Source: Oceanisphaera marina (GTDB taxonomy: Bacteria; Pseudomonadota; Gammaproteobacteria; Enterobacterales; Aeromonadaceae). Taken from it: a stretch of DNA of 64,000 bases. The DNA lies in contig NZ_BMKE01000010.1 of the NCBI RefSeq assembly GCF_014643915.1, positions 1 through 64,000 of the forward strand, in the 5' to 3' direction. How positions within the stretch are numbered: position 1 is the first letter of the stretch; every line of letters begins with the position of its first letter. The notes beneath the pieces were generated by a model that saw only the letters and a program-made list of their open reading frames with translations, had not been told where the DNA came from and did not search any database. A program made the position numbers and the translations under genes. Positions 17,647 through 26,235 of this stretch are shown here, piece after piece.

Positions 17647-19197
17647 TTATTTTTTGTGCTTGCCGATGCCGTAATCCTTGAGCTTGTTGGCGATGGCGGT
17701 GTGCGAAATGCTCAGCCGCCTGGCCAGCTGTCGGGTAGACGGAAACTGTGGATACAGGCGTTCGAGCAAGAGTCGTTCGAACCCTTTTACGGCGTCATCC
17801 AGCGAGCCGTCGCACAGGGCATCCAGCCCTTGCAGGCTGCTTTGCTCCGGCAGGGCCAGTTGGCCAAGGGTAAGCTCGTCGCCTTCCAGCAGGCTGATGG
17901 CGCGATACAGGCTGTGGCGCAGCTGGCGCACGTTGCCAGGCCAGGGGTAGTGCTGTAAATATTCGCTCAGGTTATCGGCCAGCCTGGGGCGAGGGCGCTC
18001 CAGCTCGGCGGCAAAGCGGGTACAAAAGTGCTGGGCCAGGGGCAGTATGTCTTTCTGGCGTTCACGCAGTGGCGGAATATGCAGGTTAAGCACATTGAGG
18101 CGATAGAAAAGATCCTGGCGAAATTGTCCGCCCTGCACCAGACTGGCAAGATCTTGCTGGGTGGTGCAAATTACCCGAATATCGACCGTGACTTCCTGTT
18201 CGTCGCCCAGGCGGCGAAACACGCCGTCTTGCAACACGCGCAGCAACTTCAATTGCATGAGCGCCGACATTTCGCCGATTTCATCCAGCAGCAAGGTGCC
18301 GCCGTTGGCCTGATCCAGCACGCCACGCTTGCCCTGCATATTATTGCCAAAGGCACCGGCGGCGTAGCCGAACAGTTCGTGCTCGGCGGCGTCGTCGGGA
18401 ATGGCGGCACAGTTAAGCAGAATAAAGGGACCTTCACCGCGCAGGCTGGCATGATGGCAGGCGCGGGCCAGCAGCTCTTTACCGGTGCCGGTTTCGCCCT
18501 GAATCAGCAAAGGGGCATCCAGGGTGGCCAGCCGTCTGGCTTCGTTAAGCAATTTTTCCATGGCGGGGCTGTGGGCTATCAGGCCATCAAAATAGCCGGT
18601 GTCACGGCTGCGCATGGCTTTAAAGTGCTGGCCGATGCGATACGCCGATTTTAATACCACCACGGCGCCCGCCAGACTTTGCTCGCCGGATTCCTCCGTT
18701 AGCCAAATAGGTAAAAAATCGGCCAGATAGGGTTCGCCTGCAAGGGTGACTTTTTCGTTAAGCGGCTGGGGTGAGGCTTGCTCCAGCCAGCGGCTGACAT
18801 GCACGCCTTTCAGCAGCGGGCCCAGGTACTGCTGCAGCAACTGCTGGGCCGACTGGTTGAGCAGGCTGCAGGCGGCGTCGTTGGCCAGGGTTATTTTGCC
18901 AAGCATGTCGATGGCCACCACGGCATCGGGCAGCACCTTAAGCAGGGCGCGGGTAGCATTATGTTCTTGCTCTGAGGGCATGCAGGCGATAGTTTTAACA
19001 TCAAATATCCCGGGAATACGACGAATGGCGGGCAGCAGATGCTGCAAGGCGGCAAAGTCGAGAGTGGGAAAATTAACATAGATAATGCCGCTGATATCGA
19101 TTTCGATACCGCGTAAATCAATTTGATGTTCTACCAGAATATCGAGCAGTTCTCGGGTCAGGCCCAGTCGGTCTTCACAGGTTACTTTTAAGCGCAT
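17647..19197 (-). CDS. tyrR: Transcriptional regulator TyrR
   Basis: A 516-residue regulator close in length to the E. coli protein. It begins MRLKVTCEDRLGLTRELLD (ACT domain, about 1-75), then a PAS domain (about 85-190), an AAA+ core with Walker A GETGTGKELLA near 236 and Walker B GGTLLLDEIGEM, and a C-terminal Fis-type helix-turn-helix STRQLARRLSISHTAIANKL. The ATG at 19197 gives the family N-terminus; the longer open frame upstream is not needed. The sigma-54 contact loop GAFTGA reads GAFGNN, so it probably works with sigma-70 as in enterics. It controls aromatic amino-acid synthesis and uptake. Confidence 0.93.
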   Translation of the reverse strand: MRLKVTCEDRLGLTRELLDILVEHQIDLRGIEIDISGIIYVNFPTLDFAALQHLLPAIRRIPGIFDVKTIACMPSEQEHNATRALLKVLPDAVVAIDMLGKITLANDAACSLLNQSAQQLLQQYLGPLLKGVHVSRWLEQASPQPLNEKVTLAGEPYLADFLPIWLTEESGEQSLAGAVVVLKSAYRIGQHFKAMRSRDTGYFDGLIAHSPAMEKLLNEARRLATLDAPLLIQGETGTGKELLARACHHASLRGEGPFILLNCAAIPDDAAEHELFGYAAGAFGNNMQGKRGVLDQANGGTLLLDEIGEMSALMQLKLLRVLQDGVFRRLGDEQEVTVDIRVICTTQQDLASLVQGGQFRQDLFYRLNVLNLHIPPLRERQKDILPLAQHFCTRFAAELERPRPRLADNLSEYLQHYPWPGNVRQLRHSLYRAISLLEGDELTLGQLALPEQSSLQGLDALCDGSLDDAVKGFERLLLERLYPQFPSTRQLARRLSISHTAIANKLKDYGIGKHKK

Positions 19198-19219
19198 TAT
19201 GGTATCTTCCTCAGCAAGG

Positions 19220-19237
19220 TGTAAATAATACCTTACA
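19220..19237. promoter_or_regulatory. TyrR box before tyrR
   Basis: TGTAAA-TAATAC-CTTACA matches the TyrR consensus TGTAAA-N6-TTTACA at 11 of 12 positions. It lies 23-40 bp before the tyrR start, so it fits autoregulation as known in E. coli. The thioesterase gene starts 185 bp away in the other direction and might also be affected. Confidence 0.65.
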
Positions 19238-19421
19238 CCTGGGGCGGATACGAGATGACGCTGATGATCTGTGCCACAAACTGTAAAAAAAGCAGCGTAT
19301 TCTGCTGAAAAATGGTTTACGGCGACCCCATGCTCAGACATTCTTGGCAGCCTTTGCCGAGCTGCGTGCTCGGCCAATAACAAATAATTTGTCAAACTCA
19401 AGCTAATGATTAGGTGAAGTA

Positions 19422-19988
19422 ATGAGCGAAGCGGTATTCAGAACGGTTAAATCGTCACAGGTGATCCTCAAGGAATTAATGGTGCCTTCTTATGCCAACT
19501 TCGGTGGCAAGGTACACGGCGGCATTATTCTGGGACTGATGGATAAAATTGCCTATACCTGCGCCGCTACCCACGCCAAGGGTTACTGCGTTACTGCCTC
19601 TGTGGATTCCGTTGATTTTATGAACCCGGTAGAAGTGGGTGATCTGCTTACCTTGTATGCGTCTGTTAACTATGTAGGCAGCAGCTCGATGGAAGTGGGC
19701 ATCAAGGTGGTGTCGGAAGACTTCAAACAGGGCATCGTCAAGCACACCAATACCTCTTACTTCACCATGGTGGCGCTGGACGAAGAAACCCGCAAGCCCA
19801 CCAAGGTGGCCGGTTTGTTGCTGGAAGATGAAGAAGAAATTCGCCGTTTTGTGATGGGTAAACTGCGCAAGAAACTGCGTCGGGCACACCAGAAGGAAAT
19901 TGATGATATTCGCCAGGCGCTGGATCTGGACCTGGACCTGGCAATGAAAGAGGTAGAAGGGGAAAACTGTCTGCTGCCCAAGAGCTAA
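19422..19988 (+). CDS. Acyl-CoA thioesterase (hotdog fold)
   Basis: A 188-residue protein with a YciA-like hotdog domain: the helix ANFGGKVHGGIILGLMDKIAY near residue 26 carries the usual G-x-H-G-G region, followed by VTASVDSVDFMNPVEVGDLL. A C-terminal charged extension (about 145-188) is rich in Lys, Arg and Glu. It hydrolyses acyl-CoA in the cytoplasm; chain length is unknown. It is followed 12 bp later by the MocR gene. Confidence 0.88.
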   Translation: MSEAVFRTVKSSQVILKELMVPSYANFGGKVHGGIILGLMDKIAYTCAATHAKGYCVTASVDSVDFMNPVEVGDLLTLYASVNYVGSSSMEVGIKVVSEDFKQGIVKHTNTSYFTMVALDEETRKPTKVAGLLLEDEEEIRRFVMGKLRKKLRRAHQKEIDDIRQALDLDLDLAMKEVEGENCLLPKS

Positions 19989-20000
19989 GCATTTGCCGCT

Positions 20001-21413
20001 ATGACCCGTTATGAGCAGCTGGCACAACAGCTGCGTGAACAGATCCGCACCGGAGTCTGGCAGGAGGGCGACAAGTTGCCCTCGCTGCGCGAAACGGTGC
20101 GGCGTTCTGGACTGAGTCTGATGACGGTACTCAGTGCCTATCAGTTGCTTGAAAGCCAGGGCTGGGTACGTTCTCGGCCTCAATCCGGCTACTTTGTTGC
20201 CCCCACTCGGGAGGTGACTCGTTATGCATCCCCACAGCAGCCGCTGCAGCCCGCTGAAACCGTGGACATCAACGCCTTTATCTTCAGTGTGCTGCAGGCC
20301 GGCAACAATCCCGACTGTGTTGCGCTGGGGTCAGCTTTTCCCGATCCATCCCTGTTTTCGCAACATCAATTGTCCCGATCTTTGATCAGGGTGGCCCGCC
20401 AGTTGTTGCCCCAGAGTGCGGGTGCCACTTTGCCACCGGGTTGTGCCGATTTGCGCCGCAGCATTGCGCAGCGCTACGCTGCCCGAGGACTGGAGATTTC
20501 GCCCAGCGAAATCGTGATCACCTCGGGCGCGCTGGAGGCACTTAACCTCAGTCTGCAGTCGCTGACTCGGCCCGGAGACTGGGTGGTCATCGAGTCGCCT
20601 GCGTTTTACGGTGCCTTGCAGGCAATAGAGCGGCTTCACCTTAAAGCCGTCGCGGTGGCCACGGATCCACAGCTGGGGATGGATCTTGATGCCCTGGCTC
20701 AGGCCTTGCAGCAATATCCCATCAAGGCCTGCTGGCTGATGAGCCATTGTCAAAACCCGCTGGGTGGCAGCATGCCCGCGGAGCACAAACAGCGATTGCT
20801 GACGCTGTTGGCCGAACACGGGGTTAGCCTGATTGAAGATGATGTGTACGGCGAGCTCTACGCCGGCCTGGATCCGCCGTTGCCGGTCAAGGCCTGGGAC
20901 ACGGAAGGGCGGGTGCTGCATTGCGGCTCTTTTTCCAAGACGCTGGCAGCCGGCTTTCGCATTGGTTGGGTGGCGGCAGGGCAGCAAGCAGAGGCCATTC
21001 AGCGCCTGCAATTGATGAGCACGTTATCGACTAGCGCCCCCATGCAACTGGCCTTGGCCGATTACCTCTCTTCGCATCGCTACGACAAGCATCTGCATAC
21101 TCTGCGGCGCACCCTGGAACAGCGCAAACACATATTTTACCGGGCTATCAAACGGGAATTTTCCGATTTGGTGCGGGTGCACTATGCCGAAGGCAGCTAT
21201 TTTCTGTGGCTGGAAATGCCGGAGCACTGCTGTGCAACCCAATTGTACTGGCGAGCGCTCAAGGCGGGTATCACCATTGCCCCCGGGCGCATGTTTGCCG
21301 CCGGCGAGCAGTACCGCCACTGTTTTCGTCTCAATGCTTCATTGCCCTGGAATGCGCGCAGCGAAGCCGCCATCAGGCAGCTTGCCGCGCTGATTAATGA
21401 GCATATTCACTGA
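20001..21413 (+). CDS. MocR/PdxR-type regulator with aminotransferase domain
   Basis: A 470-residue fusion of an N-terminal GntR winged helix (GDKLPSLRETVRRSGLSLMT near 25-45) and a fold-type I aminotransferase domain. The PLP lysine is in CGSFSKTLAAGFRIGW near residue 313. Such proteins use PLP or an amino-acid aldimine as the signal and usually bind direct repeats. It starts 12 bp after the thioesterase. An 11-bp direct repeat lies just past its stop, before ccoG. The target is unknown; PdxR- or YdcR-like roles are options. Confidence 0.9.
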   Translation: MTRYEQLAQQLREQIRTGVWQEGDKLPSLRETVRRSGLSLMTVLSAYQLLESQGWVRSRPQSGYFVAPTREVTRYASPQQPLQPAETVDINAFIFSVLQAGNNPDCVALGSAFPDPSLFSQHQLSRSLIRVARQLLPQSAGATLPPGCADLRRSIAQRYAARGLEISPSEIVITSGALEALNLSLQSLTRPGDWVVIESPAFYGALQAIERLHLKAVAVATDPQLGMDLDALAQALQQYPIKACWLMSHCQNPLGGSMPAEHKQRLLTLLAEHGVSLIEDDVYGELYAGLDPPLPVKAWDTEGRVLHCGSFSKTLAAGFRIGWVAAGQQAEAIQRLQLMSTLSTSAPMQLALADYLSSHRYDKHLHTLRRTLEQRKHIFYRAIKREFSDLVRVHYAEGSYFLWLEMPEHCCATQLYWRALKAGITIAPGRMFAAGEQYRHCFRLNASLPWNARSEAAIRQLAALINEHIH

Positions 21414-21435
21414 CTTTACCGGCTGGTTATTCCGG

Positions 21436-21476
21436 CACTGTTATAGCTGATGGCTCATTGAATGACACTGTTATAG
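21436..21476 (+). promoter_or_regulatory. Direct repeats before ccoG
   Basis: CACTGTTATAG occurs at 21436-21446 and again at 21466-21476, 30 bp apart, so on about the same face of the helix. The second copy runs into GTTATAGT, which may serve as a -10 element. Binding by the adjacent MocR regulator is possible, as that family uses direct repeats. Confidence 0.4.
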
Positions 21477-21593
21477 TCTATTTTATCGCAACTGTTTATG
21501 TTGCTCTCACACCCCCCATGTTTTACTGCGCGGATTGCCGCAGGTAGTGCTTTCGCTACCGGCCTGCCTTTCTCATAACAAGCAGTGAGCCTT

Positions 21594-22982
21594 ATGGACA
21601 ACCTTTCTTCCCGAATTGACGTTAATGTTTGTACCGAACCCCGGCCCATTGACCAGGGCCACGTTTATGTGCGCGCTCAGCGGGGCCGCTGGCAAAAAGT
21701 ACGCCAGCTTACCGGATGGGTATTGATGCTGATTTTTTTGGTCGGGCCCTGGTTGCGTTGGAACGGGCAGCAGGCCTTGCTGCTGGATCTGGAGCAACAA
21801 CGTTTTCATCTGTTCGGCATAACCATCTGGCCTCAGGATCTGACCTTGCTGGCTTTGTTTCTGATGGTGGCCGCCTTTGGCCTGTTTATGGTGACCGTCT
21901 TTTTGGGGCGGGTGTGGTGTGGTTATCTTTGCCCACAAACAGTGTGGACCTTCTGGTTTATCTGGGTTGAAGAAAAACTGGAAGGCAGTGCGAACAAGCG
22001 CCGTCAGTTAAGCAAGGCCCCCTGGAGCCTGAACAAGCTGGCCCGCAAGGGAGGAAAGCATCTGATCTGGGTGCTGATTTCTCTAGTGAGCGGCTTTACG
22101 TTTATTGCCTATTTTTTACCGGCCGCCGAGCTGGGTTCCAGTCTGCTGCAGTTTTCTGCCGGCCTGTTACCGACCTTTTGGGTGGCATTTTTTGCCCTGT
22201 GTACCTACCTTAATGCTGGCTGGATGCGGGCCATAATGTGTACTCACATGTGCCCTTACTCACGCTTTCAGTCGGCGATGTTCGATAAAGATACCTTTAG
22301 TGTCGGCTACGATGCGGCCCGGGGCGAGCGCCGCGGACCGCGTTCACGCAAGGCTGATACCGCGGCCCTGCAGCTGGGAGATTGTATCGATTGCAATCTG
22401 TGTGTGCAGGTATGCCCCACCGGCATCGATATTCGGGATGGCCTTCAGTATGAATGCATCAACTGCGGGGCCTGTGCCGATGCCTGCGATCAGACGATGC
22501 GTCAGATGGGATATGCCACCGGCCTTATCCGCTATGCCAGCGAACGCCAGCTGGAAGGGGGTAAAACCCGGCTTTGGCGCCCCAGGCTGATTGGCTATGG
22601 TCTCATGTTGCTGTTGATGCTGGCGACGCTGGTCTATGCTGCTGCCAGCCGCGTGCCGATGGCGCTGGATGTGCAGCGGGATCGCAATCAGCTGTATCGG
22701 GAAACTCCGCAAGGTTGGGTGGAAAATACCTACATTCTTAAACTGTCGAACCGGACTCAGCAGCCACAAAACTATCGGGTACGAGTTGAGGGCATGGAAG
22801 CTGTACACTGGGCGGGAGCCGATACGGTGACGGTATTGGCCGGGGAAATCCTCAACCTGCCCGTTAGCCTGGCGGCGGATCCCTATCTGTTATCCGAGCC
22901 CATGTACCCGATTCAGTTTGTGGCCGGTAACGACGAGCTACAGGTGCAGGCGGATAGCCAGTTTTTCAGCCCGGTGCGCTAA
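21594..22982 (+). CDS. ccoG: Cytochrome c oxidase accessory protein CcoG
   Basis: A 462-residue inner-membrane protein of the FixG/RdxA family. It has several membrane helices, the conserved VWCGYLCPQTVWTFWFIW near residue 108, and two 4Fe-4S clusters (CIDCNLCVQVCPTG near 265 and CINCGACADACDQ near 290). A C-terminal periplasmic beta domain follows the last helix. CcoG helps deliver copper to cbb3-type cytochrome oxidase, probably by reducing Cu(II). ccoNOPQ genes are not in the window. The ATG at 21594 is preferred; an in-frame GTG lies nine bases earlier. Confidence 0.93.
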   Translation: MDNLSSRIDVNVCTEPRPIDQGHVYVRAQRGRWQKVRQLTGWVLMLIFLVGPWLRWNGQQALLLDLEQQRFHLFGITIWPQDLTLLALFLMVAAFGLFMVTVFLGRVWCGYLCPQTVWTFWFIWVEEKLEGSANKRRQLSKAPWSLNKLARKGGKHLIWVLISLVSGFTFIAYFLPAAELGSSLLQFSAGLLPTFWVAFFALCTYLNAGWMRAIMCTHMCPYSRFQSAMFDKDTFSVGYDAARGERRGPRSRKADTAALQLGDCIDCNLCVQVCPTGIDIRDGLQYECINCGACADACDQTMRQMGYATGLIRYASERQLEGGKTRLWRPRLIGYGLMLLLMLATLVYAAASRVPMALDVQRDRNQLYRETPQGWVENTYILKLSNRTQQPQNYRVRVEGMEAVHWAGADTVTVLAGEILNLPVSLAADPYLLSEPMYPIQFVAGNDELQVQADSQFFSPVR

Positions 22983-23039
22983 CGGGATGTTACACTGACT
23001 GCCCGGTTAAATGTCCCGCGCGGACTAAAGGAGTGTGCG

Positions 23040-23360
23040 ATGGCCATTCAGTGGCCGGTGATAATCGAGTTTGGCCAGGGTCATGATTATGCCTGGGCGG
23101 CAGACCTGGACGAGGTAACCGAACATCGGCTGGAGGCGGGAGACTGCCTGCTAGACAGCCTGGGCCAAGTCCATATTCTGTCGCAAACAAACGGCGCTGG
23201 CCTGTACTGGCAGCTGGAAGACGAGGTAGTATCCGTACCTCAGCTCAATATCAGGCTACAAGGCTATGCTGCCGGGTTGGGAGTCTGTTGCACCAGCAAG
23301 TTGGTGGTGCGCACCCCAATGGATGCCATTGCACTGGTGGCCTGGTTAGAGCAGCAATAA
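23040..23360 (+). CDS. Small conserved protein, possibly DUF4144
   Basis: A 106-residue soluble protein with no signal peptide, starting MAIQWPVIIEF after an AAGGAG site. Its start and length recall DUF4144 proteins of Shewanella and Vibrio, but this could not be tested. It lies 57 bp after ccoG on the same strand and may be co-transcribed. Function is unknown. A mobile repeat begins 20 bp after the stop. Confidence 0.65.
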   Translation: MAIQWPVIIEFGQGHDYAWAADLDEVTEHRLEAGDCLLDSLGQVHILSQTNGAGLYWQLEDEVVSVPQLNIRLQGYAAGLGVCCTSKLVVRTPMDAIALVAWLEQQ

Positions 23361-23379
23361 AAAGCGACACGCTGTCAGC

Positions 23380-23871
23380 CTGTCTCTTGGTCACAAGTCT
23401 GTAAGCTGTTGAATAAGTGCAAAGAGGCAGTAGGATTGCCTCCGCCAACGCGCCTTAGTAAGGCCACTCATCTTCAGTCCACTGCGAACATTCACTGGAT
23501 GTTCGGTTAGGCTGAATGATTCGTTTTGGCGAGGCAAGCTCGCCCCATGCACGCTCGGCAAATGCCGTCCGACCGCCAGGGATGGTGGGAGTGTCAGCAT
23601 TGCAGGAGCCTTTGCTGACCTTGGCATTTGATGGTTGGCTACGACAATTCCTACTACCTCTTTTAGTGATGCGGTACCGTCTGTTGATTGCATTCACAGG
23701 CGATTCCGCTGTCGACAGGAAGGCCGAGGGTGTCTGCTCAGCCGACCATCCGCGCCAAGGATGGCGCGGTTTGAGCCTACATGGAGGTATTCACGGCGAG
23801 TCGGAGGAGTAGTGCCCTCTGCCTGACAAACCACACTAATACAAACAAAAAAAGATGTGACTAAGAGACAG
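23380..23871. mobile_element. MITE-like element with IS50-type ends
   Basis: The ends are CTGTCTCTTGGTCACAAGT (23380-23398) and, inverted, CTGTCTCTTAGTCACATCT (23853-23871), identical at 16 of 19 positions and close to the outer end of IS50/Tn5 (IS4 family). The 492 bp between contain no transposase. The right part (about 23726-23827) holds a copy of the hairpin module. The 9 bp on either side (GCTGTCAGC and GCGTTAGGC) do not form a clean duplication, so the insertion is old or rearranged. A transposase elsewhere in the genome would be required to move it. Confidence 0.7.
23726..23827. repeat. Hairpin repeat module, copy 2
   Basis: Carries GCCGACCATCCGCGCC, the 7-bp stem CCGCGCC / GGCGCGG with loop AAGGAT, TGAGCCTAC and GGCGAGTCGGAGGAG as in copy 1. 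Its closing arms are degenerate. Confidence 0.7.
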
Positions 23872-23984
23872 GCGTTAGGCTGTCAGTTAAACCAAGCATC
23901 AAGCCGTGAAGAGTAAATCGTGAACTTCTCACGTTTTATTGCTCACGGTTTTTGTGTTATCCCTTATGGGTTAAAGAGACAACT

Positions 23985-24383
23985 ATGACACTGAATTTAC
24001 GAAAGTGCGGATGGCTGATGTTGCTGGTGTTACTGCAATCGTGCAGCAGTGCTCCCGACACCTCTGTGGTGCCCGAGAGTTCACCGGTCATCAGCGTGCA
24101 GCAGGGCAAGGCTTCTTACTACGGTAGCCGTCATCATGGCCGCAAAACCGCCAGCGGCGAGCCCTTCAACAAGCATGCCCTGACTGCCGCCCACCGAACC
24201 CTGCCTTTTGGCAGTCGGGTGCGTGTAACTAACCTGAATAACCAACAATCGGTGGTGGTGCGTATCAACGATCGTGGCCCCTATGCCAGAGGGCGCATTA
24301 TCGATCTGTCGGAACAGGCGGCGCGCGAGCTGAACATGATTCGCGCCGGTGTTGCCAGGGTCAAGGTAGAGCGGCTGGAATAG
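23985..24383 (+). CDS. RlpA-like septal ring lipoprotein (lytic transglycosylase family)
   Basis: A 132-residue lipoprotein. MLLVLLQSC provides the lipobox, with Cys near residue 17, followed by a short linker and a double-psi beta-barrel domain: [44 protein letters not shown] and [14 protein letters not shown]. RlpA-type proteins cleave glycan strands lacking stem peptides at the septum. There is no C-terminal SPOR domain, so this is a short member without the usual septal targeting part. The ATG at 23985 gives the signal peptide; the upstream ATG does not. Confidence 0.88.
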   Translation: MTLNLRKCGWLMLLVLLQSCSSAPDTSVVPESSPVISVQQGKASYYGSRHHGRKTASGEPFNKHALTAAHRTLPFGSRVRVTNLNNQQSVVVRINDRGPYARGRIIDLSEQAARELNMIRAGVARVKVERLE

Positions 24384-24915
24384 TCAGCCGACTCAGCTTG
24401 CGATAAGCCACGGGCCGCGGCCAGTCTGCGGCGATAGCCGGAATGGCCTTGTCCTCGCTCAACAGCCGGGCGGCAGTGATCCAGCCAGCATGTCCGACCG
24501 CCAGTTGGGGCGTGGCAGGCAGGCTGTGCAGCCAGCCTGCCACCCGAGCAAATAACTGGCGCACACTTTCTCCGCCGCCGGGGGCATAGTCGGCAAAATC
24601 CGCACACCAGGCGTCGATTTCGGCCCTGGGCACGGTCGACCAATGACAACCGTCCCAGCCGCCAAAATCGACTTCGGCCAGCTCGTCGGCCACCTTGCAC
24701 TGCCAGCCTCGCCCGACCAATATGTCTCCCACCCGCGCAGAGCGCTGCAGGGGGCTGACCCAAATCACCTTGGGCAATTGATGGCGACGGGCAAAACGCT
24801 GGATCTGGTTGGCCAGTCTGCGCAGTTTGCGTTTATCTACCCCCATATCGGTTTGCCCCAGGCACATTCCCTCTGCCTGCAGTGGTTTGGGGTGGCGCCA
24901 GATATACAACTCCAT
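24361..24915 (-). CDS. cobC: Histidine phosphatase, alpha-ribazole phosphatase-like
   Basis: A 184-residue phosphoglycerate-mutase-like protein. The phospho-accepting His is in YIWRHPKP near residue 8, where the usual RHG is RHP. Other blocks are [27 protein letters not shown] and [14 protein letters not shown] (second catalytic His). CobC removes phosphate from alpha-ribazole phosphate late in cobalamin synthesis. The upstream cobS and cobT are broken, which supports the CobC call by position and suggests the pathway is no longer complete here. Its 3' end overlaps the convergent RlpA gene by 23 bp. Confidence 0.8.
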   Translation of the reverse strand: MELYIWRHPKPLQAEGMCLGQTDMGVDKRKLRRLANQIQRFARRHQLPKVIWVSPLQRSARVGDILVGRGWQCKVADELAEVDFGGWDGCHWSTVPRAEIDAWCADFADYAPGGGESVRQLFARVAGWLHSLPATPQLAVGHAGWITAARLLSEDKAIPAIAADWPRPVAYRKLSRLTIPAALP

Positions 24916-24962
24916 CACAGCTCCTACTGTTAAATATTAAAACGAGAGCCGAAAGATTTTTT

Positions 24963-25190
24963 GCAATGGAATCCACGGAACTCACGGAAAAATCAAGATG
25001 GGATAAGAGCGAACTCGCAACAGTGATTATTTAATGGTGAGGGCTAAAAAGGTCCAATATTTTTTACTTAAATATGGCCCTACAAAACTGTGTCTTCAAG
25101 ATGTCTGGTCTTACTGGTAAAACATGTTTTTAGTTTTAGCTCTTTCAGATTTAATCTCTATTTTTCTGCGGGTTCTGTGGATTCCGTTGC
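24963..25190. repeat. CACGGAA inverted-repeat element, copy 1
   Basis: The ends pair over about 30 bp: GCAATGGAATCCACGGAACT on the left faces a right arm whose complement begins GCAACGGAATCCACAGAACC; both continue into GAAAAAT. The 228-bp element has no coding capacity. It is directly followed by a GTTGATGTTGTTTCGTCCTC stretch also seen at 60152-60180, then by the broken end of cobS. Confidence 0.7.
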
Positions 25191-25225
25191 GAAAGGGGTT
25201 GATGTTGTTTCGTCCTCTTCACACT

Positions 25226-25611
25226 TCACAGAGATATAGCGAAGCCGGCATAAATCGCCAGCTCGGCGAGCTGTTGGGTGGCGCCCAGGCCATCGCAGGT
25301 GTCGGCCAGTCCGTCTTCATGAAAGGCGCCGGTCATTTTAATGCCAAAGGCGGTGCTGGCCACGGCCGCCACCAGCGGGCTGAACAACAGGGTGCCCAGC
25401 CAGAATACCAGGGCACACAGCAGGCCAATCAACAGGCCAATCAACAGGCCCACGGCGGGAAAATGCCGACGGCTCTGATGTAACCACCGGGGTTGGTAAT
25501 CACGCAGCTCGGGCGTCGGCAGGCGCGTTAAAAACTGGCTGGCCACCAGCAACAAACGGCCTTCGTGTATTAACCTATTGCGCAGAGTAGGGCGCAGCGT
25601 CTGGCGAGGCA

Positions 25612-25612
<1 letters not shown>
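25226..25612 (-). pseudogene. cobS: Truncated adenosylcobinamide-GDP ribazoletransferase
   Basis: The frame starts with a normal CobS N-terminus (LLVASQFLTRLPTP near residue 21) and keeps the catalytic acidic motif FHEDGLADTCDG near residue 98, but ends at 128 residues, about half of the family's 240-260. The homology stops within a few codons of repeat DNA at 25190-25234, so the 3' half was lost with repeat insertion or recombination. The start overlaps the cobT stop by one base (TGATG). The membrane enzyme that joins alpha-ribazole to cobinamide is thus not functional from this copy. Confidence 0.8.
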
Positions 25613-26118
<506 letters not shown>

Positions 26119-26235
26119 GGTAATCGTTAATAGCTAAACACAAGACTCATATGCTATCAGACTATGTCATAAATAGGGCCATCCATCGGGGTCTCGACGG
26201 CCCAGCTTTTTCATTTACAGGATATCAATCAGCAT

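Noticed and set aside
23371-23880. A 9-bp target duplication around the IS50-like element
   Set aside because: The flanks GCTGTCAGC and GCGTTAGGC match at only about five of nine positions.
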